From contig NW_019211455.1 in assembly GCF_002443255.2 (NCBI RefSeq), positions 45,146,103-45,210,102 of the forward strand: a DNA stretch of 64,000 bases, written 5' to 3'. The translations under genes were made by a program, and so were the position numbers. Shown in pieces: positions 27,301 through 41,255 of the stretch (position 1 is its first letter; each line of letters opens with the position of its first letter). The DNA comes from Varroa destructor. Taxonomy: Eukaryota > Arthropoda > Arachnida > Mesostigmata > Varroidae. The notes beneath the pieces are model-generated. The model was not told the origin of the DNA, searched no databases, and worked only from the letters and a program-made list of their open reading frames with translations.

Positions 27301-27934
27301 ATTACCAGTGCTCACTAAACAACATGTACAAACGAGTTCAGCCTTATTGTCAACCCGTGCAGAAAAATAGAGAAGGTAACATCAATAGCGTTTACATGAT
27401 AGCTACCGAACGCCGCCGGCAAAGAAGATGTTCTATGTCTGCCGTTATGACTAGAAACAATTTACATTGGACCAATCTTATAACTAAAAATACAAGTGTG
27501 ATTACCGATGATTCTTCCCGATACCTGCCTAGATCGTCAGACCTACAGTGGACAAAAATTTCTATAAATCATACCGATACTGAAAAATAAACTGTGATAG
27601 GTAACGTTAGATCAGCATAGGGTACCGAAAATTATTATTATATAAAAACGCCACTATTTATGGAGAATATTACTCAGTAAAATATTGCTTCTTATGTAAC
27701 GACCTCGTACACTTCACGCTCAATACGATCCTACCTATCGAGAACCAGGAGAATGTTATTAAGTAATACATTAAATAAAATTAAAGGTTTCCTCACTGCA
27801 TAGGCTGAATCGTCGCTTCTCCAAGATATCATATTCTATAATATGAAACCTGGCAGGCGGACAAATCCAACTATATTCTACTACTATGCATTAGAAGAAT
27901 ATCTTCTTTTCTCTGGTTTCAACAGCACGTATCG

Positions 27935-27955
27935 TATTATTATTATTATTATTAT
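27935..27955. repeat. (ATT)n microsatellite
   Basis: About seven ATT units. Confidence 0.9.
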
Positions 27956-30900
27956 AACGTTATATGTGTTGTCAAGCTTAAAAAACTCAGGTTAAAGAAT
28001 TGCTTCTGCCTAGGACAGCATAAATATGTAAAAGACCAAGGGAATGCTTCTGACACGCTTATGTAATTAAAAGGTAAACAAAATATGTCTGTTTCAAATA
28101 AGCAAACGAGGAACTGAACAACTTCGAAAGACTTGCGTTGAGAAAGCTTTTACAAGGGGTACCTAGAATTTGCTAGTCGTAAGTGCGGTCCTTTCGAATT
28201 GCTATAAATTATGTATAGTTGTTACAACAAAACCAAACAACTGACCATTGTATATACCATTCAGAAGCTTTTCTTCTTCTATCAAAAAGTACCGTTCGCC
28301 CACTGAACAGGCCGTTAGAGAAGTTTCCCAGGCCTGGCGATCTCAGCACCCCATAATAAAACTATCACGATGAAGAGAAATGGCAACGCTACACGACCTG
28401 TTAGTCTGAAACTCACTGAATGTGACAGGCCTCAAGAAAGCGCCGGCACAACCAACCAGACACATATCACCGATTCTCTGTATTGGTACTCCCATTTAAA
28501 ACCAACTTATCGATGTTCAATCGAACAAATGGGCCGACGTTCGCCAGGGTGTATCCTGCATGTCTTCGACATAAAAGCTCAGCTGACAAATGCTGCCGTT
28601 GTTCGAATTCGATATTATGCTTATAGACCGCTACCAATTGTCCCACTGATCGTGTCGGCCCCTCCTTTGCTTTCCTTTGAAATTGTTCTGGACTAGATCG
28701 TAAATTTGATTGCGTCGCTGAAGCAGGCGAAGCTCAAACATTTTTTACCGTGCTTAGCCCTGTGTTTCCTACACATAAATATATACACATATAAAACCCC
28801 TCCCAAACAGTGTTTCAAATCTATTGTGTAAGTGAGGGTCAAATGCGAAACAGAAAATGCAATATCGAGGTAAGTTAAATGAAGGGTAAGTTCCCAATGA
28901 AGTTGGGACTCGTCTATGTTTTTTTGAGAATATGGACGACCATAATAGAGATCATACGGCACAACAGAAGCCTGCACGTACGACATAGGTGTGTAACAAC
29001 GTCGCATATCGAGACCGTCAATTTCTGCTATCAATACGTGAGATGACATCGGAAATGGATCTAAACCGAATCTATTTTTTCGTTTTTTTATATAAAACAT
29101 TGTCATTTTTGCGATAAAAAATTTCCCTTCTGCTTTGTAGTAAGAAGAAAGACAACCGGGATCACTCACACAGATTTAATAATTTTTCTGCTGTGTAACT
29201 AATTCTTATCGTCCTCTCACTTTAGAGCGTCCCACAGTTATTCATGCGCATTTACTTTCATCCCCGTATATTAACGATTCAAAAATGTTTCGTGTCGGAC
29301 TAAACAATTTCTGCTATGATTTTTTTTCTTCTTTCACTGAAGCCATTTTGTTCTTTTCTGTTTTTTTTTTTTTGTTCTTTTCCCTAGAAGCACACGCTGT
29401 ACGTAGCAGTCAGATGGCACCAACCAACAAAAAAGCAGAAGAGCTCAACCTCTGCAATCTCATAATAAGGAGCATTTGTTCCCCTTTCCTTTGGTGCCAC
29501 AGAAAGAAAATGGTAAACTAATTTCCCATTCCCGGGTGCTGCCAGTAATTCATCACCGGCTGCAAAAAACAACGTCATTGTGACGTTCCTATGCTATGAC
29601 GCGTTGTTGAGGACAGTCCCTACTCAAATCTCTTCCTGGAAGGGGTACCGCACGGGTCAGAGGCATACCTTTGGCAGAAAGATTGTTCAGTGTCGGCCAG
29701 GATTAAGCCTACTCCTAGTATATATAGCTCTTCAAAACCCAGCAATCTTGCCATCAGCACGCTCACTAAGCCCGCGTCCGCTGTCCATTCAGTCGTTTTA
29801 CACATTCAGCATGGCCGGAATTAAGAATAACACACATCCTAGCAGACAAAATAAAGTCTTGAAAACAATAACAGCGGGCGCACCACCTCCTAGGTGCTCT
29901 ATATCACGTAGTTATAAAGCTGTTTCATTTTTAGAGCGAGATTTGAGACTCGTAGGGAAATATGCCAGAATTGGCTGAACCCTGCAACGGTTCGTCTGAT
30001 CGTTGCATCTATACTTCTAAGAAGCCGGGCGCTTTCTGTTTGGATTCTGTTTTTTTAGTTGGTTATTCTGATCAGTCAATTTGCTGACTGCCACTCTGAA
30101 AGCGATGGCCAATAACTCTGTAACACTCAAGCATCTCGTGTGGTGTCGAACTGGGGTTTTGTCTGCCCTTTCTTTGAATAATAAGAACCGATAGCGAGCA
30201 ACGGCAGCCTCACAATTTCCCTGCAATTTAATTTTGCACTAAAACAGACCTCCGTTCTTGACACATTAACAGTTCCTTAACAGCTACATCGCAACGAGAC
30301 TTGAGTCAAGTCATTATTATCATGTACTTGTAGATTTTCCTGTAGTGTTTGCGCCTATTGGTACCTTTATACGGACATCAATTCTTAGGAGAAGACGTTG
30401 CCATTTGTGAGCGAGACTACGTTATTGTACTGCGTCTCTTATATTCTAGATTTTAGGAACGCGTTCGCAGGTAACTGGGACCATATGTGGTTAACGTAAA
30501 AGTTAGCTAAACACAGGCAAGACGCATTACACCAGAACAGGTAATGGCAGAAGGACACGCGCTTAATCCTGAGATAAGCAACCTACTGCCTGTCTTACCA
30601 GCCAATATACTTTTGCGGATATTAAGCGTACAGTTCTATGTATTGGCGTGAACTGCAACAAATCGACCCTGTGCGACAGATACATCAGAATCCGTTTAAT
30701 TAATTGTTATTGTAGCGTGCATAGCAATACCTCATTGCAATTTTGGAGGAAAGCTTGAGCACAACTGTGATAGAAAGAAACTATAAGTGACTTTTCCAAA
30801 TGACCGATGAACGTACCTGTCTACCTACCTACGTAAAGAGCACAATTTTCAAGGGTCACCCGTAACATAATAGAGCCCAACACTGAACGCCGTTTTGTTG

Positions 30901-31833
30901 TCTATCTTATCAACACAACCTCAAAGTGCTCAAGTTAATCCGTAGCAAAACCCGTCTGAACCTACTCTCCGAGCCGCTCTAAGTTGTTTTGATTATCAAA
31001 AGGTAACCGAACTCGCATTCAATCAAAACACTTGGACAGCAAAAAGTTCTCCCAGGTACTCTAGCCTCAACTCAACTTAGAAGCTCAACCCCAACAGCCC
31101 CCTGGCGAAAGACACCGTCCCTCTACCCATGCAATAGTGCAGAAATGAGTGACACGAAACAGAAGCCAGGTCAAATAGAGACTGGTTTCAATACAAACAA
31201 GGCTGCCATGTTTTCTTTGCAGAGCGAATGCACCTTATATACTGACTCAAAAGAAGTTCCCGTGAGTTAAATAACTCCAGCGTTCAGAACGGGTTATATA
31301 TTGACACTGATCCTGACACACACAATAGCGCACACATTTGCGGTATGATACTATTAAAGTGTTGTAATTGTTTCCTGAAATCATCTAGCAGAGCTCATGA
31401 GTACATCAAATAAAGTTCCTATACTCAATGCTGCGTAACATTCTACCGCGCGGTGGGATTCGCTCAACGGTGCTCCGCAACAAGGCTTGTTCACCCTGAA
31501 AATCATCAAGAACATGTATGCAATGGAGATATAGGGGAAATATTGGCGCCGCTCTTAAATTCATTGCTCTAAAGGCCCTTTTTGAATAGTTATAAGCTGT
31601 ACTTCGTATGTAAAAAATAGATCATAATAAAAGCACTCCTAGCAGGACACAAAGCACTCCTAAATTCGCTTCTATCATAAATGCATCTATTTAGTGTACA
31701 TGAAGAAGATTTGTGACGATACAGTCCCAATTCGTCACTATAGCAAACCAAATAATGTACAAGGCCAATGTCCCCAAAAAGAATTCGACTGTGCCTTAAG
31801 TGTCGTTCTGTTTTTTATATTCGGAAAGCAAAG

Positions 31834-31856
31834 TATAATAATAATAATAATAATAA
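31834..31856. repeat. (ATA)n microsatellite
   Basis: About seven ATA/TAA units; the poly-Ile run of an overlapping frame comes from it. Confidence 0.9.
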
Positions 31857-34380
31857 AGTACAATAATGCTGCAACAGGAAAAAGTCACGGTTATCCATAG
31901 CAATCAACTAGATGCTTGTTAGTAATTGTTTTCTGCACATGAAGATCGACCACAGAAGCGCGATCGACTATACCGTTAAAAGTGAATCCTATCCAAACTG
32001 CCGCATTCGAGCCCGTAAAAGCATCTGTGATGGATCGCTATCATTGGAAAAGCAGGCTGTAGCTGATTGGCGTAAGCTGAGCGAACTCTATTTTCTCCTT
32101 TTTGGCAACTATCCCTAAAGTTTCAAATCTATTTCCGCCTATTGTCATACCACTGATACTGCCAATTTCTTCTTCTTCTTTCTGCTTGGCTATGCGCTCT
32201 GTCAAGACCCATGATTAGCAAGAGCAACAGAAAATGATGGACTAATTGTGCAGTAATGGACTGGTACCGGGTGTGGGGTGGCGGAGATGGAAAACGAACT
32301 CCATCATATACACACGCGATTATTTCTTGAACATCCGTGTTGTTTTGCCTACCGATAAATCATTTTACAAATAGCCCGCGCAATTCTGCATTAATACATT
32401 GTCACTAGCATCTATCCACGGCACTCTTCTCTACTATTTTCTTTTCTTTGCTCCTTACTGTGCGCGATCATGGGCTTCGACTTAGGGCGAACCAGTCTTC
32501 CTTAGGTGCACCTATGTGCCTTAATAATCACCCGGCTCTTCCTTGCCAAAAGGAGCATACGTCTTTAGTGAATCTGCCATGTTCGCGAGAGGGCAAGCCG
32601 ATTCCAAGTAGAAAGGACGGATTAGCAAAAGAGAGAGAAATCAAAGAATATAAGGTGCACAAAGGCAGCCAGAACGCCCCGGAGAGCACATGTTATAAAA
32701 ACGACTTCCGCGAGAAAATCGTTCGAACCGACGACAAGCGATTGGCTAAAATCTGACGCGCGTATCAGCATCAATCATAGCTCGTAAGAGCTGCTTTCTT
32801 CCCCTGCGCGTGAGCCTGCTGCAAGCGTAGTTTCTTGTAGAAACAGGCCACATTTACCAATCTTGTACACGTTTGGATAATAGGCCGAGCTCGGTCGTTT
32901 GACAAAGGCATGCTATATCCTTATTCATATAAAAACACGTTGTTTCGTCGAAGCGGAACATAGTAAGACAATTTATACGAAAACTATTGCTAGTAACTGT
33001 GCCTTGTGTTATTTAATACTACCTCGGTTGATGATCTGCTAGAGCAACAAGGGACAGTACGATTAGAAAAGTATCCCACTGACGTATACAATTAGCATTG
33101 GTACAAATATAGAGAAATTTTCACAGTAAAAGTAGAAGGTGAAATTTGTGAATTAGCGCTGACCGTTTTGATGACAGCTTCGATGTTTTTCCTGTTGAGA
33201 AGGAGAATCTTATTGCGATATAGCGCGTTTTTAAATTAACTGAACCATGATCCGAATTAGATGCAATAATATAGTGATAAGTCAATAATTTGCCTGCCTA
33301 ACGACCCCAGCTACAATTTCAATGTAATCATTTACGTTATCTACAAGCACATGTGGTGAGCACATATGCTTACCTGCTTAGCCAAGGCCAATGACTAGCA
33401 GGCCATGATCGGTGTACTCACTCATATTAAAACCAACAATAAAACAAAATACATTGCATTGTATAGAATTTTATAATGAAAGCGTTTTCATAATCTTGAC
33501 CCTTTTTTGGCCCAATCATCCTTAGCAAATGCCGGCCTAGAGAGATCGAATATAAGCCAAAGATGAATTCACACAGTGTCTTATAGCGAGCTTTAGATAT
33601 TCACGATAAAAAAATATCAATTCCTGAAGATTACTATCTACGTCGATATAGGTTCTTGACGTTAAGCCCTGGGTTGATAAATGGTGACAGTAACTTCTGC
33701 TGCAGTATTCACTTGCACAACTCCATTTTAGTCATACGTGGTATTTGCCAACCCAAGACAACGTTAATCGTTCTCGACGATCAGACACACAGAAGTTGGT
33801 GGAGCCCGTGCTAATTAAACTATTACCGATGGATTCATGGCGACTGAAGCGACAAGAACTGGTATATGGCATCACTGTACCGTGGTACCGCTCCAGGCTA
33901 AATAATTCTTTTATGCAAACTAGCTCACATCTCAGCTTATGGAATGTACTGCGCTTCCAACTCATATTGGCTCTGCGTGCACGAAAACCCAGTCACACGA
34001 AGCCTAGACGCGTACTTTGCATCGTACGTACACACTGCACATCTACGACATATTACACAGATATACGCACATCGCTTTGTTAGGGGCCGAATAAAGCGCG
34101 CCCGGGCTATCAACGAGACTGTCATCAATACAACACCTGAGTTTGCATATCATCATGATATTAAAAAGAAGTGCCCGAATATTTGCGATGAAACCTCAAA
34201 CGAAGCATAAATGAGCAGTGATAAATGTCAAAATACGCCATTGGCAACTAAACTGGTAATGCGTAACTAATACCTTTTTACCTGTTCTAAAAAAGACAGA
34301 TTGACGAAGGTATCTACGATGCCATCTTGCCATACGCCACGTTACTGTTTTAACAGATAGGCAGGTAGGCAAATCAGATA

Positions 34381-35410
34381 TTTGTATATATTTTTTTCTG
34401 TATTTCGTCACTCTCGGTTTTCCGCTCCGTCATTCGCTGATCGAAGTCGCTATTCTAAGAGTGGATACCTTTATATAGGCTCACTGCGGACATTTCGTCC
34501 ACTCTCGTCTCCACCTCAACAACCAAGAGGCCCTATCTACCTGCCCGTCTGCGTTAGAATGTCCGCACTTCGGTTTAGCACGTCGTCTGTTCAGGTCGTC
34601 TGCCATTTGCGGCTCCCTGCTTATTCCTCAACCAACTCGTCTCTACACATCACCACCCTCGTCCTGACGGCACTCATGCCTTGCCTATCAGCAAGGTAAC
34701 GCTTACCCTGCAGACAAACGGCACTAGAGTTAGTTCTTTCACCCATGGCTATTTAAGCAGTCCTCTGAGCTCGATCCCTACCCGTTTCCCTTCTCCGCTC
34801 ACTACGCCTCTACCCCACCTCCAATAACACTGCGCCATGAACAGAATTTTTTGTTTAAGCTATATGCTTCATTTTCCCTCGTGCCATCCACAGCCCATGA
34901 AACTGCCGCCTCCCTTTCCACGTTTCCCACAATATTCCCCCAATACATTTCCTCACTATGGGCGCGGGCGCATTTCTCCGTCCGCTCCGACGCTCCTCCC
35001 ATTCACATCGTCGCTAGCCTGCTACTCCCGTGTAGACAGTCGGACGCCCTTCTCGTCTGCTCCGCTCCGAACTCGTCCGACGTAGCGGTCCACGAGGGTT
35101 AGCCCGATTCCTGCCGCTGCTTTTTCTCCTCCTCCTGTCTCTCTATTGCTTCTTGTTGCCACTGCTGCTGCAGCTGCGGCTGGTTGGGCTTATCCATATG
35201 GCCATCATCAGCTTTGCATTGTCCTCACCGGGCCCACTGGGTTGTTTCGGCGATCAGCGTTTAGAAACAGCAGTAGGACAAGCCATTTTAACCCCAGTCG
35301 TCATGACCGTTCTCATGTGCTCAAGCGCTCGTCTCATATTCGTTTTGGATTTGTCCTTAGCTGGCGATAACATTTAACGTTTAATGGCAACTGTAACGGT
35401 TCGGGGGGCG
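34381..35410. other. Pyrimidine-rich patch on the plus strand, no recognised protein
   Basis: The plus strand is clearly C/T-rich and carries several overlapping open frames of 74-105 codons with Ser/Pro/Leu-rich, low-information translations. Strand asymmetry of this kind can reflect a transcribed untranslated exon, but no supporting signal is visible. Confidence 0.3.
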
Positions 35411-38058
35411 GTGCAGCTACAGGGCAAAGGAGGCCAAAGAGAACCCCTCTTTCCGCTTTCCAATAAGCGCTACTGGTACTATCAAGAGCAGAGGTTAATA
35501 ATGAAATGTTAGACCGCAATACCGCGCCCGCTCGCCTCTTACTTGTACTCTTCGCAGTCCTAGGCCGATCGTTGCCGCTTTAAGTTCTCTTGAATATAGG
35601 ACCCCCGCTAGGACTTCATGTTCCATCTACCTACAACTTCTCGAAGTAAAAAAAAAGCCTCTTAGAGTGATTATTCGCTGTTCGAACCTTGTGTTCAACC
35701 CTCGCAGCGATCATAATAGCTATGCGGTGAGCCCTTCTACTCCGAGATAGTGAAAGCATATTCGACATATGAAGACAAATAAAATAACGCAGAAAACATA
35801 CAAAACGAAAAAGTGAAGGGACAATATAAAAAAGATATACCTTCGAGTATGGTTGTTCTTCGAGCATCGGCAAGGACCTGCCGCCGTAATGTAAATAAAA
35901 AAATTCAGTGGTGTCTTACTTAACCAACTGATTTTCTACGGTTGAAGCATCGATCATTAGATTCCTTTTCCAGAACGGCACTCCTCCAAGAGACGTCTCT
36001 TATAGAATGAAATACTCTTAGTTTTTTTCCACTGAAATACGTTCTATGTTAAAGACACATGATAAGTTAAAACTACGATACTTTGTGTGTACCGGCCTTG
36101 ACTGTATCATGTTTTATAAGATACACTGTCGACATCAGGAACGTAGCAAACCATCTTAAAAACGCAGAAAAACACCGTTCCAAAACAGCGGACGAATGTC
36201 ACTGTCAACCGCAAATTCCTACCGACAGTGCCATCATCACGACTACCACCAATAGATGGTGCTTGATGTCTTCTTCACTGTCCCAGCTTGCAGCGGAATC
36301 ATGCAGCCATACAGGAGTTCGCCCCAACCGACACACTACCGTTATCAAAGTGAACACGAACACTGATGCCTACCCTCCACCTTGTCAAACACAGGGCTCA
36401 CAAGAAGACAAGCAACAGTTGTAGTGCAACATTGCCTCACCGACCAGATCAGTTAACAGCTAGACGCTGCATGCCCGGCCAGCTATACTGCAACAGCTGC
36501 TGGTACTAGCCGGCGAACGGCGGCATGTCACAGCAATTAACACGATTGGCGCTGTCTCAGCAGCGCAAAGTGTTGAACTCAACGTTCGAGGTTTCTACCG
36601 GTGAGCACCTCTTGCTCATCTTGCCAAGCTCTTTTTGCCTCTCTTTCCTTTTTTAAATCCTTCCCAAGTTTTCTCAGCGTCGTATCATTTAAGAGTCGAA
36701 CACCTTGTTGCTATGCATGTCTGATGTATTTTATACGAACCAAGGGCAGGGCCGTCACACCATGATGCCTCTAGCTGCCACTTTCAGACTACAGAAGTTC
36801 GCAGGGCTTTCAAGGTGACGTCTGCGGCAGGCGTGCTATGGATGCTGCAATGCTCACTAAAAATTGTTGTTGTTGCCTTTTGCAGCCCTCTGTTCTTACC
36901 ACGCTTGATTCTCAAAGTTTGCGGTAACATCACCGCATCGCATCTCTTCACCTTCATCGTCGTGATGACACGTAAGCAGAGACCATGCGGAAGGCTGCAA
37001 CACATAGCCCTTACACTGAAACGTATCGTGTACGCCCCACGATCGAACAGAGGTGGAGATCGAATGGACAGATGGAAATCGAATCGGTTATTGTGTTGAC
37101 AGTCGTGACGACCATGGCTAGCAGCTGTTTTCAAGTTCGTCTTCTTATTATTTTTCTTTTCATAAATTATGCCGACAATACTATTCGCTCGGAGATTGCA
37201 GAGCGATACCGTTAACGCAATACCCCTAAGAATGAATGACAGCACGGCGAAAGGCGTCGTAGAATAAGGCACATAACGTTATGCAAGAAAAACGCAAGAG
37301 ACAAATTAGTTGGCTGCATAACACTAATATAAACAGTCCTTCAAGCCCAGTTACCTTACCTTCCCCTCAACGAAGTAATTACCAAGATTTGAATATTTTT
37401 AGGATATATGTATATATAATATGTTTTTTTGCTTATACTTCAACTTAAGAAACAAAAAGCAAGCTTAGAAAAGCACGCAAGCGGTATCAATATCACGGCA
37501 CAAAGTGGAAAAGTTTAAGCTAAAGTAGAAAAAACAAACAATATTCACCGGTCTAATAAGAATTAATGATTGAAAAGAGCGATCACTGTCGGCCATCCCT
37601 TCGGCGAAGGTATTCTAAGACCTACAATGGTAATTTCAATTTTTCTTAAGCCTCTCCATAAGGATACCGTCAGCTTCATTAATGCTCTTATAAGCTAAAC
37701 CGCAATGCTACCTTCAGAGGCGAATTCTCTCTTTTTTTACAACCCACCATCGCGTACTCGGTGCTTAAATGGGCTACAGATTCGGTAAGTATAGCGCAAG
37801 ATAGATGACAATTCTCGTACAGTCATTAATAGACGGATACGGTGCATGACAGATCTTGGCGATTGCGTTTCGCCTGACAGGCGAGCCTTGACAATCAGAC
37901 AGAATACTAAACAGGGCAACCATTGATTGAGACAACGATCTCGATCAATAAATCCATACTCGTATTGTGCTTCTCGGACTTTTTGCATCCGATCAGTGCA
38001 GCTGTCTTATCATAGAAACTTGTGAACGATGTGATTTTGAAAAACGAACGAACTATGG

Positions 38059-38092
38059 TATATATATATATATATATATATGTACATATATA
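38059..38092. repeat. (TA)n microsatellite with TGTACA interruption
   Basis: About eleven TA units, then TGTACATATATA. Confidence 0.9.
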
Positions 38093-38855
38093 AATGAAGA
38101 GATCCCGTAAGATACCCTGCGTTAGCAAAACATTATCCCATTGGATTGTTTTTCCTACTTTTAATATTAAAGTCTACGATAGAAAAACGACGACACTGGA
38201 ATGTTTAAAAGCCATTTTACATTTTAAGTACATCTTTCCGCAATTTAGATCAATGCACATATTTTTAGGACACCTTCTATCCTAGGCCCACGCTTATTTT
38301 TCTATTAAAGACAGTGCGTTGTACCTGTATAGGGTTAAAGGGCTAAATCGTAAAGACAGCGACAAATAATGGCTTGTAGCTATTTCTCAATAGCTTCTTC
38401 CACAATCTAGCTTAAACAGAGTTTTTTGTTTTTCGTACGACATAGGCTGAGCATGCTTGTGTACACAACATAATCTCCACAGATATAAGCATTTGTACAT
38501 TTAACGATATTTCAGTACGGACGATACCGGTACTGCTTTAGTATTTGCAAAGGGTGGCGAGGAGTTGCTTATACATGACGACATAAACGTGATTTTACTG
38601 ATTTTGATTCATGACCAACTGATTTAACATGACGCTCTATGAGAAAAAAGTGGTTTGTTCTTCAGGAACGAACGTATTTTCCCAATCGGCTCAATCTTTC
38701 TCACAAGAAAAAGCTAACTAACCACGAAGGAAACCATTCATTTGCGCACTCTAGGGGGTCATTGTTGCAGATTTAAACTTTCAGTCGCATAAGTAGATAT
38801 CTGGCGTAATCCCTAACAGCTTAAGTATCGGATGTAGTACATGAGCAGTGAATAA

Positions 38856-38879
38856 AATATATATATATATATATATATG
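38856..38879. repeat. (TA)n microsatellite
   Basis: About eleven to twelve AT units. Confidence 0.9.
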
Positions 38880-40400
38880 ACCCTTCTAGCTCCTTTCTGG
38901 CTTTGATTTGCAAAAAATAAACTAAATTACTCGTTCAATGAGCAGAAAATAATTTAAACGTAGACATGGTATAGAAGCCGTTAAAACCAGACGTTCGATA
39001 GGAGCTTCGATACGTTACTCTGCACTGGCCTGAACCGTCACATTCTAACAAAGCCAAGAAAACAAATGTGCCGAAATACTTCGTAACGCTAGAAACAAAA
39101 TTCGTACGTGTTTATAACATTTGTTCTTATCGATGTTATATACAATATAATGATTATCGTAAACAATCCTGTATCAATAGTCTGAGCAAAACACAATAAT
39201 CGAAAAGAAATGATTTTGTGTAATAGCATTATGTTGATAACACCGACCAGCTGCGCACTCAGTTACCCGCGGATCTGTCACCACAGCGATGGCCGCATCC
39301 GTCGAGGTCGTTGTTTCGTAATAGCTGCACGCTACTTATGCAGAGGCACTAGCAACCTTTTATAGGCTAGTTATTCTAAGATAAAATAATTGCAATACTA
39401 ACGGAACAAAGAGAAAAAAAGGGAGGTCATTGAAGTAAGGACATACAGGCTGGCAGTGACCAACTCTGTCAGTTCCAAAGGTGGAAATGCTGCAAGGTTC
39501 ACCATAACGTATCCTCCCAGTGTGATTTGGGTGCAAGCGTTAGTCGAAATTTCTACTATTGACTTTAATTCGGCTCTGCTCCCTCTAGCCGCATCGTAAC
39601 GAAACGCGTGGTGGCCAGCAGCACCGGCAGAGAAACGGTGATATACATATTGTATCTATGAATCTACCGAAACTGCCCACAGGTAATGTAATTCGATGGA
39701 TGGTAAAGAAAATCCTTCCCTGATAGCATCCAACAGCTAGCTAAATATAACACACATTCGCTACAACACAAAAGCAACCAGAAACATCTGCCAACCAGCC
39801 TCCTTAGCTTCCGCCGTTGAGCGCGTGTTTGAATCCCGCTCTCCTTTGTCCACCGTAATCACCATCTTTACGCAAAAAACAGACCCTACAGAAACCGTTA
39901 CATGCAGAATACTCTGTATCTTAGATCCGAGTGAAGATCGCGTGGCAAGCGTGTTCAGGTAAGCCATTGCACTGAATTTAGCTTCTTTGTGTATTTTCCC
40001 GCCCGCTGTAGGGCATCTTCGATCGTCTGCTATTCTGATACCGGTTGCTGTAATTGGTGTTGGTGTTAATGGTAATGTTGCTATTGTGACCTTCCATTGT
40101 CTCAACGTAAATGGCGATAGCATGTTTGCAAACACCAAAAGGGTCTGAACCGTACTGAGAGAACAAAAAAGAATGTGCTATCACACGAAAAGCACAGATT
40201 ATGCGGACAGTGGAATCTTCCACGCATAAGAAATATTTAGTGTTAGTTGTAGTAGTCATGGGCTTTGGTTCGAGATGTTTGTGGTAAGCTGCTCTCTCTG
40301 CTTAATAGGTTGGTGTCCAAACAGTTGAGACGCTAATTCGCTTTAGCGACTGGTTGTCAGCAATCAGTCAAACATTCAAGTGTCCAAATAAATACATACG

Positions 40401-41255
40401 AACTGTATGATCATCATCACCTATCGAAAAATCAGGAGGTACGTCGACGGTATAAGCAGCCGCAACAGTGAGGAAGAAGCAAAGATCGCCTACGAAAAAA
40501 GGGGGAAATGCATAGATGCTAGTCGACTCCCAGAAGAGGGCCATACATGGCACAGAAGCAACAGACACAAAACTCGCTGCTGGACAACTGCCGTCCGATG
40601 CCGCCCCTCACCTTGTTGGGACCTTCTCTACGTCTACAAAGGCCAATATCGAAGAATTCCTATTCCGAACTACGAGACGAACTTCGACAGACCTCTGCGT
40701 CGATATCTTCGGGGCCATGAAGGGAAACATTCACGCCATAGACCCATACGTTAAGACGAGAGGACACGAATCGACCATACGAAGATGCTGGCCAACAAGA
40801 AGCAGAGTAGGCCTAGGTCTCAATTTCCAAACCCCTGGTCCTTCTCTCAGAGATACATGAGCTACCAAGCGGCAAGACAAGGGCGACAACGAGGAAGGAC
40901 TAGACAGATACACCTATCAGGGTTACTTGGCTGCAGCCGGGCCTTTTCTTCCACTCGTTTCTTCCTACATCCTCGTTTCTTCTCATTACAGGGGGAGCAG
41001 GGACATGAAGAGAACATTACCTTGGCTAATAGCTGGGGTACCGTCTGCGGCGCCAGTGATAGCAGTAGAAGCGGGATGCGAAGCACAACCACTATTCAAT
41101 CTACTTCTTCATTCCTCTTTCTGGCTATGCCCCTTGGCGTTTCTCATCGCTTGCTTGCCCCGACGTTTTCGCAAACGATCGTACTGTCTATCTGTCGATC
41201 AGGCTATCGCACTTCGAATCGCACTTCCTATATCTAATACTCCCGCAGACTGACT
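40401..41255. other. G/C-richer patch with stacked plus-strand open frames
   Basis: Four plus-strand frames of 108-150 codons overlap in different phases between 40407 and 41253. None resembles a known domain, and they cannot all be coding. The patch could be an unrecognised exon, a decayed element or simply stop-poor sequence. Confidence 0.3.

Larger units (their letters stand above)
24361..34380. other. A/T-rich non-coding stretch; nothing recognised beyond microsatellites
   Basis: Open frames are short, the longest being 158 codons (28693-29169, minus) with no recognisable domain. The region contains a short CAG run at 25829-25841, trinucleotide repeats at 27935 and 31834, and a 9-bp inverted repeat (26867-26875 and 26921-26929). 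Confidence 0.5.
35411..40400. other. Non-coding stretch; nothing recognised beyond microsatellites
   Basis: Short overlapping frames only. The longest, 36784-37272 on the minus strand (162 codons), shows no recognisable domain and is opposed by open plus-strand frames. Confidence 0.5.

Noticed and set aside
28693..29169. 158-codon minus-strand open frame
   Set aside because: No domain, no leader, no splice or homology support.
39780..39850. tRNA-like fragment (TAGCTTC...GTTTGAATCCCGC, plus strand)
   Set aside because: The A-box-like and B-box-like parts are only about 25 nt apart, leaving no room for an anticodon arm, and the B box is imperfect.
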